DNA from: Hymenobacter convexus
GTDB lineage: Bacteria > Bacteroidota > Bacteroidia > Cytophagales > Hymenobacteraceae
Length of the DNA: 64,000 bases
Reading direction: 5' to 3'
Assembly: GCF_030580955.1 (NCBI RefSeq)
Contig: NZ_JAUQON010000004.1
Location: forward strand, 310,001-374,000
The notes below the pieces were generated by a model. It searched no databases. It was given only the letters and a program-made list of their open reading frames with translations, and had not been told where the DNA came from. The translations under genes and the position numbers were made by a program. Position 1 is the first letter of the stretch; each line of letters starts with the position of its first letter. This document shows, piece by piece, positions 52,878-61,216 of this stretch.

Positions 52878-53321
52878 ATGCCCCGCCATTCTTTTATCCG
52901 TCGTCTCGTCAGCTTGCTGCTGGCCGTGCTGGTGCTCACAACCTCGGTGGGCTTCACGGTGCAGCGCCTGACTTGCCGCATGAGCGGCCGCAGCACGGTA
53001 GCGCTATCGGTAGCCGGGCGGGCCGATTTGCGCGGGTGTACCGCCGACATGATGCCTGCGAAGCCCGTGGCCAAGAAGGATAATTGCTGCGACTTCAGCA
53101 AGCAGCTGCACAAGCTCTCGACGCCGTCGCACGAGTTGGCGGTGAAAGTGCTGGTGCCGGCCCCCGCGCTGGCCTTGGCGCCGCTCGGGCTGGCCTGGCC
53201 GCAACCGGCTTTGGTGCCCCTAGCTCCGGCTAACATGCCCCGCTGGTTTGCGGCCGATTCGTCGCCCCCGCCAAGGGGAGGGCGCGGCTTGTTGGCGTTT
53301 GTCTGTACGCTGCTCGTCTAG
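52878..53321 (+). CDS. HYC_CC_PP-family exported protein
   Basis: The 147-residue protein has a signal peptide or N-terminal helix (MPRHSFIRRLVSLLLAVLVLTTSVGFTV). The mature part shows the order typical of this Bacteroidota family: a first Cys (C33 in RLTCRMSG, replacing HYC), a Cys pair (C70-C71 in DNCCDFS) and a late PPP (in DSSPPPRG). It is found next to TonB receptors for metals in other genomes, as here. The probable role is metal binding in the periplasm or at the outer membrane, which is inferred. The TonB receptor gene follows 98 bp downstream. Confidence 0.75.
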   Translation: MPRHSFIRRLVSLLLAVLVLTTSVGFTVQRLTCRMSGRSTVALSVAGRADLRGCTADMMPAKPVAKKDNCCDFSKQLHKLSTPSHELAVKVLVPAPALALAPLGLAWPQPALVPLAPANMPRWFAADSSPPPRGGRGLLAFVCTLLV

Positions 53322-53419
53322 AGGTTTTCTGAAAATGCCTTTGGCTGCGTGGTTGCGCAGCGGGCAGTATTGCGGCTTAGCGCGGCAATTATATCAGAAC
53401 GCCTTAACTTACAGACATT

Positions 53420-55810
53420 ATGAAACCTTTTCGCGGGATGCTCCCGCCGTTTGCGCTTGTTGCACTGGTAACAGTTTGTTTGCCGGCACCCGAAGCCCGC
53501 GCCCAGGCCATTGCCCCGGTGCGGGGCGAAGTCACGGAGGCCGGCAAGGGCACTCCCCTTCCCGGCGCCGTGCTGCGCTGGCTCTTCGATGCCGACGCCG
53601 CCAACGCGCCCGTCATCACGACTACCTCAGATGAGGCCGGGCGCTTCACGTTGCCCCGGCCGGCGCGGGCGGCCTCGCGGCTGGTGGTGCAGGCCTTGGG
53701 CTATCGGGCCGATACGCTGGCCGTGCCCACCACCGGCGCGCCCTACCTGCGGGCGGCCTTGCGCCCCGGCCAGGAGCTGGGCGAGGTGACGGTGACCGAC
53801 CGCGCGCCGGCTTATTCCTCCCTCACGCCGGCCAACGTGCAGATGATTTCGAGCCGCGACCTCACGAAATCGGCCTGCTGCAACCTGGCCGAAAGCTTCG
53901 AAACCAATGCCTCGGTGGAAGTGACAACCTCAGACGCCGTGTCGGGGGCCAAGCAGATTCAGCTGCTGGGGCTCGATGGCAGCTACTCGCTGCTGACTGT
54001 GGACAACCAGCCGGCCCTGCGCGGGCTGGCCGCGCCCTACCGCCTGGGCTACCTGGCCGGCCCGTGGATTGAGAACATTGAAATCATCAAGGGCACGGGC
54101 TCGGTGGTGAATGGCTACGAGGCCATCTCGGGGCAGGTGAACGTGAAGCTGAAGGAGCCGGAGAAAACCGACCAGCTGCTGTTCAACATTTACGGCAATG
54201 ACCTCGGCAAATTCGACGTCAACCTGAATACCTCGGCCCGCCTGAATGCCAAGTGGAGCACGGTCCTGCTGCTGCACACCGACCACCTCGGCAACCGCGT
54301 GGACCGCAACAAGGACGGCTTTCTGGACTTACCGCTGGCCACGCAGTTCAATGCGTTTAATAAGTGGAAGTACATCTCGGGCAAGGGCCTGGTAAGCGAG
54401 GTTGGGCTGGGCGCGCTGCGCGAAACCCGTCAGGGCGGTCAGCTCGATTTCCGCGATACCGGCGCCGAGGCATTTACCCGGAATTACGGCACCACGCAGG
54501 CCACCACCCGTTACACGGGCTACGCCAAAACGTCGTACACCTGGCCGTCGCGGCCATTCCAAAGCCTGGGCTTGCTGCTCACCGGTACCAACCACGACTT
54601 CACCTCGCGCTACTCCTACGGCTACCAGACCCTGCACACCGACCACGACCCCAGCCTGCCGTTTTACTTCGTGTCCAACCCTTCGTCGCGCAGCTACGAC
54701 GGCACCCAGCGCACCGGGCAGGCCACGCTGCTATTTCAGAGCGCGCTGGGCAATACTTCGCATGTGTACCGCACCGGGCTGAGCTTTCTGTACGATAATT
54801 ACGACGAGCGCCTGACCGCCGGCCGCAGCTACCTCACCGAAACGCCCACCGACGTGGAAGCCCGCGAGCACCGCACCCGCCGCGAGTTGGTGCCCGGCGC
54901 CTTTGCCGAGTACACCTACCAAAACAGCCGCAACCTGACCGTGGTGGCCGGCCTGCGCGCCGACCGCCACAACCTCTACGGCTGGCAGGTGACGCCCCGC
55001 CTCAACCTGAAGTACGACGTGCTGAAGAACACCGTGCTGCGCGCCGCCGCCGGCCGCGGCTTCCGCGTGGCCAACCCCATTGCCGACAACGCCGCCATGC
55101 TGGCCAGTGCCCGTGAGTTCGTCATCGGCACCAACCTGCGGCCCGAAAAGGCCTGGAACCTGGGCGGCAGCGCCACGCAGTATTTCACGGCGCTGGGCCA
55201 CCCGGCCACGTTCATCCTCGACTACTACCACACCGAATTCCAGAACCAGGTGGTGGCCGATATGTACACCTCGCCCGGCCTCATTGCCATCGACAACCTG
55301 CAGCCGGGCGGCCGGTCCTTCGCCCGCAGCCTGCAGGCCGAACTGCAGCTGGAGCCGCTGAAAGGCCTGCAGGTGAAGGGCGCCTACAAATACCTCGACG
55401 TGCGCACCACCTACGACAACGTGCTGTTGCCCAAGCCCCTCACGCCCGCCCACCGCGCTTTCCTGAACTTGGGCTACGCCAGTGCCTTCGATAAATGGCG
55501 CGGCGATTTCACGGTGCAGTGGTTCGGGCAGCGGCCGGTGGCGCACATCAGCAGCACGCACGCGCACGGCACGGCCCAGGAATACCGCCCCGAAACCACG
55601 CCCCGCTACGCGTTGCTGAACGCCCAGCTCACCCGCGGCTTCAAGCGCTTCGACCTGTATGCGGGCGTAGAAAACCTCACCAATTACCGCCAGCCCAACC
55701 CCATCGAGGGCGCCGCCAATCCTTTTGGGCCGACGTTCGACGCGGCCATGGTGTGGGGGCCCGTGTATGGCCGCCTCACTTACGCGGGCCTGCGCTTTCG
55801 AATTGAGTAG
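53420..55810 (+). CDS. TonB-dependent outer-membrane receptor, probably for a metal
   Basis: A signal peptide (1-29) is followed by a carboxypeptidase-regulatory-like domain (32-115), a plug (about 120-240) and a 22-strand barrel to residue 796, which ends in F-R-I-E. In the plug lies S-A-C153-C154-N-L-A-E-S-F-E-T-N, a vicinal Cys pair seen in Bacteroidota receptors linked to copper or heavy-metal genes. Near the C-terminus HISSTHAHG adds a His cluster. Flanked by the HYC_CC_PP gene (98 bp) and an exported HMA-domain gene (91 bp), so import or sensing of copper or another soft metal is the likely role. Confidence 0.88.
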   Translation: MKPFRGMLPPFALVALVTVCLPAPEARAQAIAPVRGEVTEAGKGTPLPGAVLRWLFDADAANAPVITTTSDEAGRFTLPRPARAASRLVVQALGYRADTLAVPTTGAPYLRAALRPGQELGEVTVTDRAPAYSSLTPANVQMISSRDLTKSACCNLAESFETNASVEVTTSDAVSGAKQIQLLGLDGSYSLLTVDNQPALRGLAAPYRLGYLAGPWIENIEIIKGTGSVVNGYEAISGQVNVKLKEPEKTDQLLFNIYGNDLGKFDVNLNTSARLNAKWSTVLLLHTDHLGNRVDRNKDGFLDLPLATQFNAFNKWKYISGKGLVSEVGLGALRETRQGGQLDFRDTGAEAFTRNYGTTQATTRYTGYAKTSYTWPSRPFQSLGLLLTGTNHDFTSRYSYGYQTLHTDHDPSLPFYFVSNPSSRSYDGTQRTGQATLLFQSALGNTSHVYRTGLSFLYDNYDERLTAGRSYLTETPTDVEAREHRTRRELVPGAFAEYTYQNSRNLTVVAGLRADRHNLYGWQVTPRLNLKYDVLKNTVLRAAAGRGFRVANPIADNAAMLASAREFVIGTNLRPEKAWNLGGSATQYFTALGHPATFILDYYHTEFQNQVVADMYTSPGLIAIDNLQPGGRSFARSLQAELQLEPLKGLQVKGAYKYLDVRTTYDNVLLPKPLTPAHRAFLNLGYASAFDKWRGDFTVQWFGQRPVAHISSTHAHGTAQEYRPETTPRYALLNAQLTRGFKRFDLYAGVENLTNYRQPNPIEGAANPFGPTFDAAMVWGPVYGRLTYAGLRFRIE

Positions 55811-55901
55811 TGGTGCGGCAAGCCGTAGCTGGCACCGCACAATCAAATTTTTCCGGCAGCAATTTTGTTAGGCCGCCGTCAACCGCTTTCAATATTCCAT
55901 T

Positions 55902-56282
55902 ATGAAATTCCTCCTCCCGCTCTCGCTTTCGCTTTTGTCGCTGTTCAGTGTATCGGCCCAAGCCCAGGCGCCAACGGCGCTGGTAGTTGCCCAGGCCTCA
56001 TCCAAAGGCACCGCTACAGCTCAGTTCAAAACCTCGGCCGTGTGCGACATGTGCAAAGCGCGCATCGAGAAAAGCCTGGCCTATGAAAAAGGCGTGCAAA
56101 GTGCCGTGCTCGACGTACCCTCCAAAGTTCTGACTGTAACCTACAAAACCGACAAAACCACGCCCGCTGCCCTGCGCACGGCCGTGCAAAAAACCGGCTA
56201 CGACGCCGACGACCTCACCGCCGACGCCCGCGCCTACAACCGTTTGCCCGACTGCTGCAAAAAAACCAACGCCGTCCATTAA
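55902..56282 (+). CDS. Exported heavy-metal-associated (HMA) domain protein
   Basis: The 126-residue protein has a signal peptide (1-22, cut near AQA). The HMA domain (about 38-105) has the metal-binding C48-D-M-C51 in TSAVCDMCKARIEKSL, and the pattern GVQSAVLDVPSKVLTVTYK and AVQKTGYDADDL. The tail has a second Cys pair (C118-C119). HMA proteins usually carry copper or similar metals in the cytoplasm; here the signal peptide places it in the periplasm. It follows the TonB receptor gene by 91 bp. Confidence 0.88.
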   Translation: MKFLLPLSLSLLSLFSVSAQAQAPTALVVAQASSKGTATAQFKTSAVCDMCKARIEKSLAYEKGVQSAVLDVPSKVLTVTYKTDKTTPAALRTAVQKTGYDADDLTADARAYNRLPDCCKKTNAVH

Positions 56283-56317
56283 TCCACAGACCACGGATTT
56301 TGCGGACGTATAGGTTG

Positions 56318-56400
56318 TAGAGACGCGACACTTCGCGTCTCCCCGTTGAACGAAATCGTTGTGGCAGCGCCGACGGGAGACGCGAAGTGTCGCGTCTCTA
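56318..56400. repeat. Palindromic element, GAGACGCGACACTTCGCGTC type
   Basis: TAGAGACGCGACACTTCGCG (56318-56337) continues into CTCCCC and its inverted copy ends at 56400. The stem is about 26 bases with one mismatch and the loop about 30 bases. It is a third sequence class, located after the HMA gene. Confidence 0.85.
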
Positions 56401-56436
56401 TAATCGTTCGCACAAAACCGAAATACATCAATCAAC

Positions 56437-56473
56437 AAAAAAGCCCCGCCAGGAAATCCTGGCGGGGCTTTTT
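56437..56473. terminator. Bidirectional intrinsic terminator
   Basis: AAAAAGCCCCGCCAGGA and its inverted copy form a 16-base stem with a 4-base loop, with A-run and T-run on either side. It closes the HMA gene from one side and the small metal-binding gene from the other. Confidence 0.88.
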
Positions 56474-56516
56474 GTTACGCTTGCCGTGGCAAAGCGGCGG
56501 CAAGAGCCGTGCGCAA

Positions 56517-56723
56517 CTACAGTTTAACGGCCACAGCGGGCTTTGCGGCGGGTTTCACGGCGGCTGTTTTGCCGCCTTTCATGCAGCACGACGAGCCGCC
56601 GGCCATGCTTTTGGTGCAGGTTTCTTTCTTGCCTTTTTTACCGTCTTTGTCGTGGCCGTCGTGGGCGAAAGCGGTGGTGCCGGCAACGGCGAACAGGGCG
56701 AGGGCGAGCAGGGACTTTTTCAT
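56517..56723 (-). CDS. Small exported His/Cys-rich protein, probably metal binding
   Basis: ATG 56723 starts a signal peptide (MKKSLLALALFAVAGTTAFA). The 48-residue mature part begins HDGHDKDGKKGKK and contains C36, and the Cys pair C46-C47 in GGSSCCMKGGK, ending in an Ala/Pro/Lys tail. A Lys/Gly-rich His- and Cys-containing peptide of this size fits a metal buffer. It faces the HMA gene from the opposite strand beyond a shared terminator, and belongs by composition to the same metal locus. Confidence 0.68.
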   Translation of the reverse strand: MKKSLLALALFAVAGTTAFAHDGHDKDGKKGKKETCTKSMAGGSSCCMKGGKTAAVKPAAKPAVAVKL

Positions 56724-56905
56724 GCGGAAAGATGGGGAATAAGGAGAAACAAAAGCGGAAAACCGGGGGTTTTCAGGCTCTAAGATACGGCCCAAAAGCG
56801 TAAGTTTTTCGGCCCGCGTATAAGCAGCTTCAATTCCCTATTTCGCTCACCAACTGCCGCCTGCCGGCGCGGGCTTCGGCCGGCGCTGCGCCGGGCGGCC
56901 TGCCG

Positions 56906-59206
56906 ATGTCCCTTCGCCGATACGCTCACCTCATCCTGCTCGTGCTGGGCCTGCTCACGGCCGTGAGCGGCTATTTCGTGGCTCAGCTGCGCTTCAACTA
57001 CAATTTCAACGACTTCTACCCGGCCGGTGACCCCGACCTGGATTACTACCAGGGCTACACCCGACGCTTCGGCAACGACAACGACTACCTGCTGCTGGGC
57101 GTGGAAGCCCCCGCCGGCCGCACGGTGTTCGACGCCGGCTTCCTGACCCGGGTCGATTCGCTCACCCGCCTGGCCCGGCGCGAGCGGCACGTGGTGGCCG
57201 TCACCTCCCCCACCACCATCAGCAACCCCGTGGTCGAGGGCCTGGGCTTTTTCAACCTGCCCTACCTGCACCCCGCTGAGCCCGCCCGCCGCAGGCAGGA
57301 TTCGACACTGATATACCGCACGCCCGGCCTCGTCGGCAACGTGTTCAGCCCCGATGCGCGGGCCGTGACGCTGGTCATCCAAACCACGCCCGACCTCAAA
57401 AAACCGCCCGGCGACTCGCTGCTGGCCACCTTGCGCGGCGGCCTGGCCCGACTCAACTTTCCGGCGAAAGACTACCACTTTGCCGGCCGCGCCGTGGCCC
57501 AATCGGTGTTCGTGGACCGGCTGCAATGGGAACTGGCCGTATTCATGAGTTTGTCGGTGCTGCTCGTGACAGGCTTGCTGTGGTTCACGTTCCGGACGTG
57601 GTGGGGCGTTGTGCTGCCGCTGGTGGTGGTGCTGGGAGCCATTGTGTGGGGACTGGGCGTGATGGGCGCCAGCGGCATCAGCATCGATTTGATGACGGCC
57701 CTGCTGCCGGTGATGATGTTCGTGGTGGGCACCTCCGACACGGTGCACATCATTACGCGCTACGTGAGCGAGCTGGGCTACGGGGCCAGCAAACGCGACG
57801 CGCTGTGGGTCACGCTCAAGGAATCGGGGTTTGGCTCGGGGCTGTCGGCCCTCACCACCAGCCTGGGCTTTTTCACGCTAATGACCAGCACCATCCGGCC
57901 CATTTACAACTTCGGCTTGTTTACGGGCATCGCTGTGCTGCTGGCCTTCGTGCTGAGTTTCACGCTGCTGCCGGCGCTGCTGTTGCTGCTGCGGAAGCCC
58001 CAGCTGCGGGTGCCACGCCAGCAGGGGCACAGCTGGGACGGCGTGCTGGGCCGCCTGTTCCGCACGGTGCTGGTGCGGCGGCGCTGGATTTTTGCGGCGA
58101 GTGCGCTGCTGCTGGCGGCCTCCATCGGGCTGGCCACGCGGGTCCGCATCAACTCCGCCCTGCTCGACGACCTCTCCAAAAACGACCCCGTGCGGCTGGA
58201 TTTCGTCTTTTTCGAGCAGAAGTTTGCCGGCGTACGGCCCTTTGAACTGGAGCTAAAACCGGCTAAGGGGCACGATATTTTCGACCTAGCCGTGCTGCGG
58301 CAGACCGAGCAATTAGAAGGCTACCTGCAGCGCACCTACGGCCTGCGCTTCGCCGCCTCGCCCGTCACGCTGGTGAAATCGGTGCGGAAGGCCCTCAACG
58401 GGGGCGGCCTGGCCGAGTACCGCCTCCCGGCCGATTCGACGGAGCTGGCCCGCCTGCGCGGCAAGCTCAAACTCTTCCGCAAGAAGCCCGAATTCCGCGC
58501 CCTGGCCACGCCCGATGGCACGGCCGGCCGCCTCACCGGCCGCATGGCCGACGTGGGCAGCATCCGCGCCGACGCGCTGAACGACGGCCTGCGCCGCTAC
58601 CTGCGCGTGAGCATCGACTCAACCGTGCTGCGCACCCGCCTCACCGGCTCCAGCAACCTGATTGACAAGAACAACGAGAACCTCACGCTGAATATGATAA
58701 CCGGCATGAGCATCGACATTGTGATGGTCACGCTCATTGTGCTGGCCTTGTTTCGGTCGTTGCGCATGACGGTGGTGGTGCTCATTCCCAACCTCGTGCC
58801 TATCCTCATCGTGGCCGGCGTGATGGGCCTGGCCGGCGTGAGCATGAAGGTGAGCACCAGCATCATCTTCACCATCGCCTTCGGCATCGCTGTCGACGAC
58901 ACCATTCACTTCATCAGCAAGTTGCGCCTCACGCTGGCCCACGAGCCCAACCTCTTCAAAGCCGTGAAGCACACCTACCTGCTGGCCGGCAAAGCGGTTA
59001 TCGTCACCTCGCTCATCCTAGTGGGCGGCTTCTCCACCCTGCTGTTCTCGTCTTTCGACGGCACCTTTTACGTGGGCCTGCTCATCGGCCTCACCCTGCT
59101 CTTCGGCGTGGTGGCCGAGTTGACGCTGCTGCCGCTGCTAATTCTGTTTTTCTACAAGCACAAGCCGAAGGCGATAATAGAACCAGCAGCGGAATCGTTA
59201 GCTTAA
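56906..59206 (+). CDS. MMPL/RND-superfamily transporter
   Basis: The 766-residue protein has 12 membrane helices arranged as 1+5 and 1+5, with two large periplasmic loops (about 30-210 and 410-590). GTSDTVHIITRYV and FGIAVDDTIHFISKL in helix 4 and its repeat carry the proton-relay Asp residues of the family. There is no adjacent fusion protein or outer-membrane channel, as in the predicted 'RND superfamily exporter' group related to Patched and hopanoid transporters. The substrate is unknown, perhaps a lipid. Confidence 0.86.
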   Translation: MSLRRYAHLILLVLGLLTAVSGYFVAQLRFNYNFNDFYPAGDPDLDYYQGYTRRFGNDNDYLLLGVEAPAGRTVFDAGFLTRVDSLTRLARRERHVVAVTSPTTISNPVVEGLGFFNLPYLHPAEPARRRQDSTLIYRTPGLVGNVFSPDARAVTLVIQTTPDLKKPPGDSLLATLRGGLARLNFPAKDYHFAGRAVAQSVFVDRLQWELAVFMSLSVLLVTGLLWFTFRTWWGVVLPLVVVLGAIVWGLGVMGASGISIDLMTALLPVMMFVVGTSDTVHIITRYVSELGYGASKRDALWVTLKESGFGSGLSALTTSLGFFTLMTSTIRPIYNFGLFTGIAVLLAFVLSFTLLPALLLLLRKPQLRVPRQQGHSWDGVLGRLFRTVLVRRRWIFAASALLLAASIGLATRVRINSALLDDLSKNDPVRLDFVFFEQKFAGVRPFELELKPAKGHDIFDLAVLRQTEQLEGYLQRTYGLRFAASPVTLVKSVRKALNGGGLAEYRLPADSTELARLRGKLKLFRKKPEFRALATPDGTAGRLTGRMADVGSIRADALNDGLRRYLRVSIDSTVLRTRLTGSSNLIDKNNENLTLNMITGMSIDIVMVTLIVLALFRSLRMTVVVLIPNLVPILIVAGVMGLAGVSMKVSTSIIFTIAFGIAVDDTIHFISKLRLTLAHEPNLFKAVKHTYLLAGKAVIVTSLILVGGFSTLLFSSFDGTFYVGLLIGLTLLFGVVAELTLLPLLILFFYKHKPKAIIEPAAESLA

Positions 59207-59226
59207 TGCTCCATGTCGGCACAGCA

Positions 59227-59694
59227 ATGAACAGAATCGCTACTGTCCTGAGTTTACTTCTCGCATTTTGGTGTGTCAGTTGCAGCAGTTCTCTTCAGGC
59301 AGTTAATAGCTGTGACTGTTGCGGCACAACGTATACCAGCATCAGCGTAGCAAATAATTGCCTATCAAAGTCCAGTTCATCAAAGACAGCTGCTGAGGAA
59401 AAGCTGCTTCTTATTGCTTTTGTCACGAAGAATTTAAAAGCAAATCAGGAATTAGGCTGGACCATCATTGGCGACAACCAAATTATTAATCTTGCCAAGC
59501 AGAAATACCTTTTGGTGACGCTGGATGCGAATCATTTTCAGGGCCCTGCTGAATTAAATGAGTTGATTGGCAAATACAAGAATAACTCGTTTTTCGTAAT
59601 TGCCAATCAATCATTGTATCCGTTTGCTGACTGGTCTGCCACCGATAGCAAGGAATTTGTAATTAGTCGGCTTGTCAATGGGAATGGTCCATAA
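59227..59694 (+). CDS. AT-rich lipoprotein gene of unknown function
   Basis: ATG 59227 starts a lipoprotein signal (MNRIATVLSLLLAFWCVSC); an in-frame ATG at 59206 overlaps the stop of the transporter gene. The mature part has a CDCC cluster (NSCDCCGTTYTS) and then a region (LLLIAFVTKNLKANQELGW...YLLVTLDANHF...NSFFVIANQSLYPFADW) that looks like a thioredoxin fold without the active CxxC. Its base composition is visibly richer in A and T than all neighbours, and codons ending in A or T are frequent, which suggests recent transfer. Confidence 0.7.
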   Translation: MNRIATVLSLLLAFWCVSCSSSLQAVNSCDCCGTTYTSISVANNCLSKSSSSKTAAEEKLLLIAFVTKNLKANQELGWTIIGDNQIINLAKQKYLLVTLDANHFQGPAELNELIGKYKNNSFFVIANQSLYPFADWSATDSKEFVISRLVNGNGP

Positions 59695-59733
59695 TCTGTA
59701 ACTGACACGTTACTGCCATTATTTGATTTTCCC

Positions 59734-60285
59734 CTATACTTCCTCCGTCCGATACATCACGTCCGAGCGCAGCACGTATTTTACGCCCTGCGTCACCTCG
59801 CTGCCTTCGTGGAAGAGGCTGTGCAGGAAAATGAGCGCCATGCCCTGGCGGGGCCGGATGCGCAGCCCGCGAAACGTGGTGTCGCCGCCCTGGAAGTTGT
59901 CATTCAGATATACCATGAAGGTGAAGTAGCTGGCCTCGCGCTCGTTGCGGATGTAGCTTTCGTCGAAATGACCCTTGAACTGGTGCCCGCGCTGGTAGCG
60001 ATAGAATCGAAACAGCTCGTTGAGGCCGATGGGGTGGCTGTGGCCGAGCTGCTGGGGCACGAAGGGCTGCAACTTTTCCCAGAGTGTCTGGGCCAGCTCT
60101 TCGCTCTTGTAAAACGCCCGATTATTGTTGCGAATATCCGTCCGCACCTTGGCCCCGCTGGCCGTGTTGACTTTGGCCAGCTCGTACCCGATTTTTTCGC
60201 TGAGCACGAGGTTTTCCAGGCATTCCTGCCGGGTGAGAAAGTCTTCTATAGTGAAAATAGACTCTGTTAGCTGGGTGAATTTCAT
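59734..60285 (-). CDS. 2-oxoglutarate/Fe(II)-dependent oxygenase (prolyl 4-hydroxylase type)
   Basis: The 183-residue protein has the iron motif H106-F-D108 (FKGHFDESY), the distal His H159 (LFHEGSEVTQG) and K169, ten residues after it, which would bind 2-oxoglutarate as in prolyl 4-hydroxylases. Preceded by FRFYRYQRGHQF and followed by VLRSDVMY, as in the family. The target is unknown; protein or small-molecule hydroxylation are both possible. Divergent from the MpaB-like gene, with 97 bases between start codons. Confidence 0.88.
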   Translation of the reverse strand: MKFTQLTESIFTIEDFLTRQECLENLVLSEKIGYELAKVNTASGAKVRTDIRNNNRAFYKSEELAQTLWEKLQPFVPQQLGHSHPIGLNELFRFYRYQRGHQFKGHFDESYIRNEREASYFTFMVYLNDNFQGGDTTFRGLRIRPRQGMALIFLHSLFHEGSEVTQGVKYVLRSDVMYRTEEV

Positions 60286-60288
60286 GGA

Positions 60289-60296
60289 GCAAAATA
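60289..60296 (-). promoter_or_regulatory. Bacteroidota -7 box (TATTTTGC) before the 2OG oxygenase
   Basis: On the minus strand TATTTTGC resembles TAnnTTTG and lies three bases before the ATG at 60285, so a leaderless transcript is predicted. Confidence 0.35.
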
Positions 60297-60351
60297 ACTA
60301 CTAGTAGTCAGTTGACTCGGGTAGAGAGTATCAACTCTTCCAATAATGTGC

Positions 60352-60359
60352 TAACTTTG
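60352..60359 (+). promoter_or_regulatory. Bacteroidota -7 box (TAACTTTG) before the MpaB-like gene
   Basis: TAACTTTG is an exact match to TAnnTTTG, 23 bases before the ATG at 60383. No clear TTG -33 element is at the right distance. Confidence 0.5.
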
Positions 60360-60382
60360 TATTTCAAAGTTCTTTTTCAACC

Positions 60383-61207
60383 ATGAGCTACTTCGTCGCT
60401 CCCGATTCCATCGTCCGCCGCATTTGGGGTTCGGCCGATACTGTGCTGTTCATCTTTGCCGGGGCAGCGGCCGAGTTTGCCCTCAACAAGGCTGTGGACT
60501 GGCTCTACTTCACCGGCCGCCTGCCCGCCGACCCGCTCGACCGGCTGTTCTCAACCGTGGACTACGCCCGCCGCATCGTATTTGCCGACCGCGCCGGGGC
60601 CGAAAAAGCCATCGATACCATTGCCGCCATCCACGGCGCGGTGGAAGCCAAGCGCGGCCGGGCCATTCCCGACTGGGCCTACCGCGACGTGCTGTTCATG
60701 CTCATCGGGTATTCTATTCGGGCGTTCGAGGTGCTGGAGCGCCCGCTCACGGAGACCGAGTGCGCCGAAATCATGGCGGTATTCACGCGGGTGGGCCAGC
60801 GCATGGGCATCCCGGGCCTGCCCACCACCTACGCCGACTGGCAGGCAGCCCGGCAGCAGCACCTGGCCGAAAACCTGGCCGTAAGTGTTTATTCGGCTGA
60901 TTTATACGTGCAGTACCGCAAGCATTTGGGCGGCCCGCGCTACCAGCTGCTGCGGGCCGTGCAGGGCCTGGTGGTGCCGCCCGGCGTGCGCCGGCTGCTC
61001 GCCCTGCCCCCCGGCGCGCTCATACTGCCGGCTGTGGCTTTCTACCGCCGCACCAAGCGGTGGCCGGCCAGCCAGTGGGCCAAAAACGCCATGCTTCCCG
61101 CCGAATACCAGGCCCGCATCCACGCCCTGGACGCCGCGCCGGTGCGCAATTCCGTGACGGCGGCGCAGCCTTCGCTCATACGCTGCCCCATGGGCTATTC
61201 CCACTAA
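60383..61207 (+). CDS. MpaB-family oxygenase (DUF2236)
   Basis: The 274-residue protein reads STVDYARRIVFADRAGAEKAIDTIAAIHGAVEAKRGRAIPDWAYRDVLFMLIGYSIRAFEVLERPLTETECAEI, the pattern of the DUF2236/MpaB-like family. A conserved His in AIHGAV and the YRDVLFM helix are expected to lie near the cofactor. Members include rubber oxygenase-like haem proteins and fungal MpaB. The real substrate here is unknown. A membrane protein gene starts 9 bp downstream, so the two are probably one operon. Confidence 0.78.
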   Translation: MSYFVAPDSIVRRIWGSADTVLFIFAGAAAEFALNKAVDWLYFTGRLPADPLDRLFSTVDYARRIVFADRAGAEKAIDTIAAIHGAVEAKRGRAIPDWAYRDVLFMLIGYSIRAFEVLERPLTETECAEIMAVFTRVGQRMGIPGLPTTYADWQAARQQHLAENLAVSVYSADLYVQYRKHLGGPRYQLLRAVQGLVVPPGVRRLLALPPGALILPAVAFYRRTKRWPASQWAKNAMLPAEYQARIHALDAAPVRNSVTAAQPSLIRCPMGYSH

Positions 61208-61216
61208 GCAGGGCCG

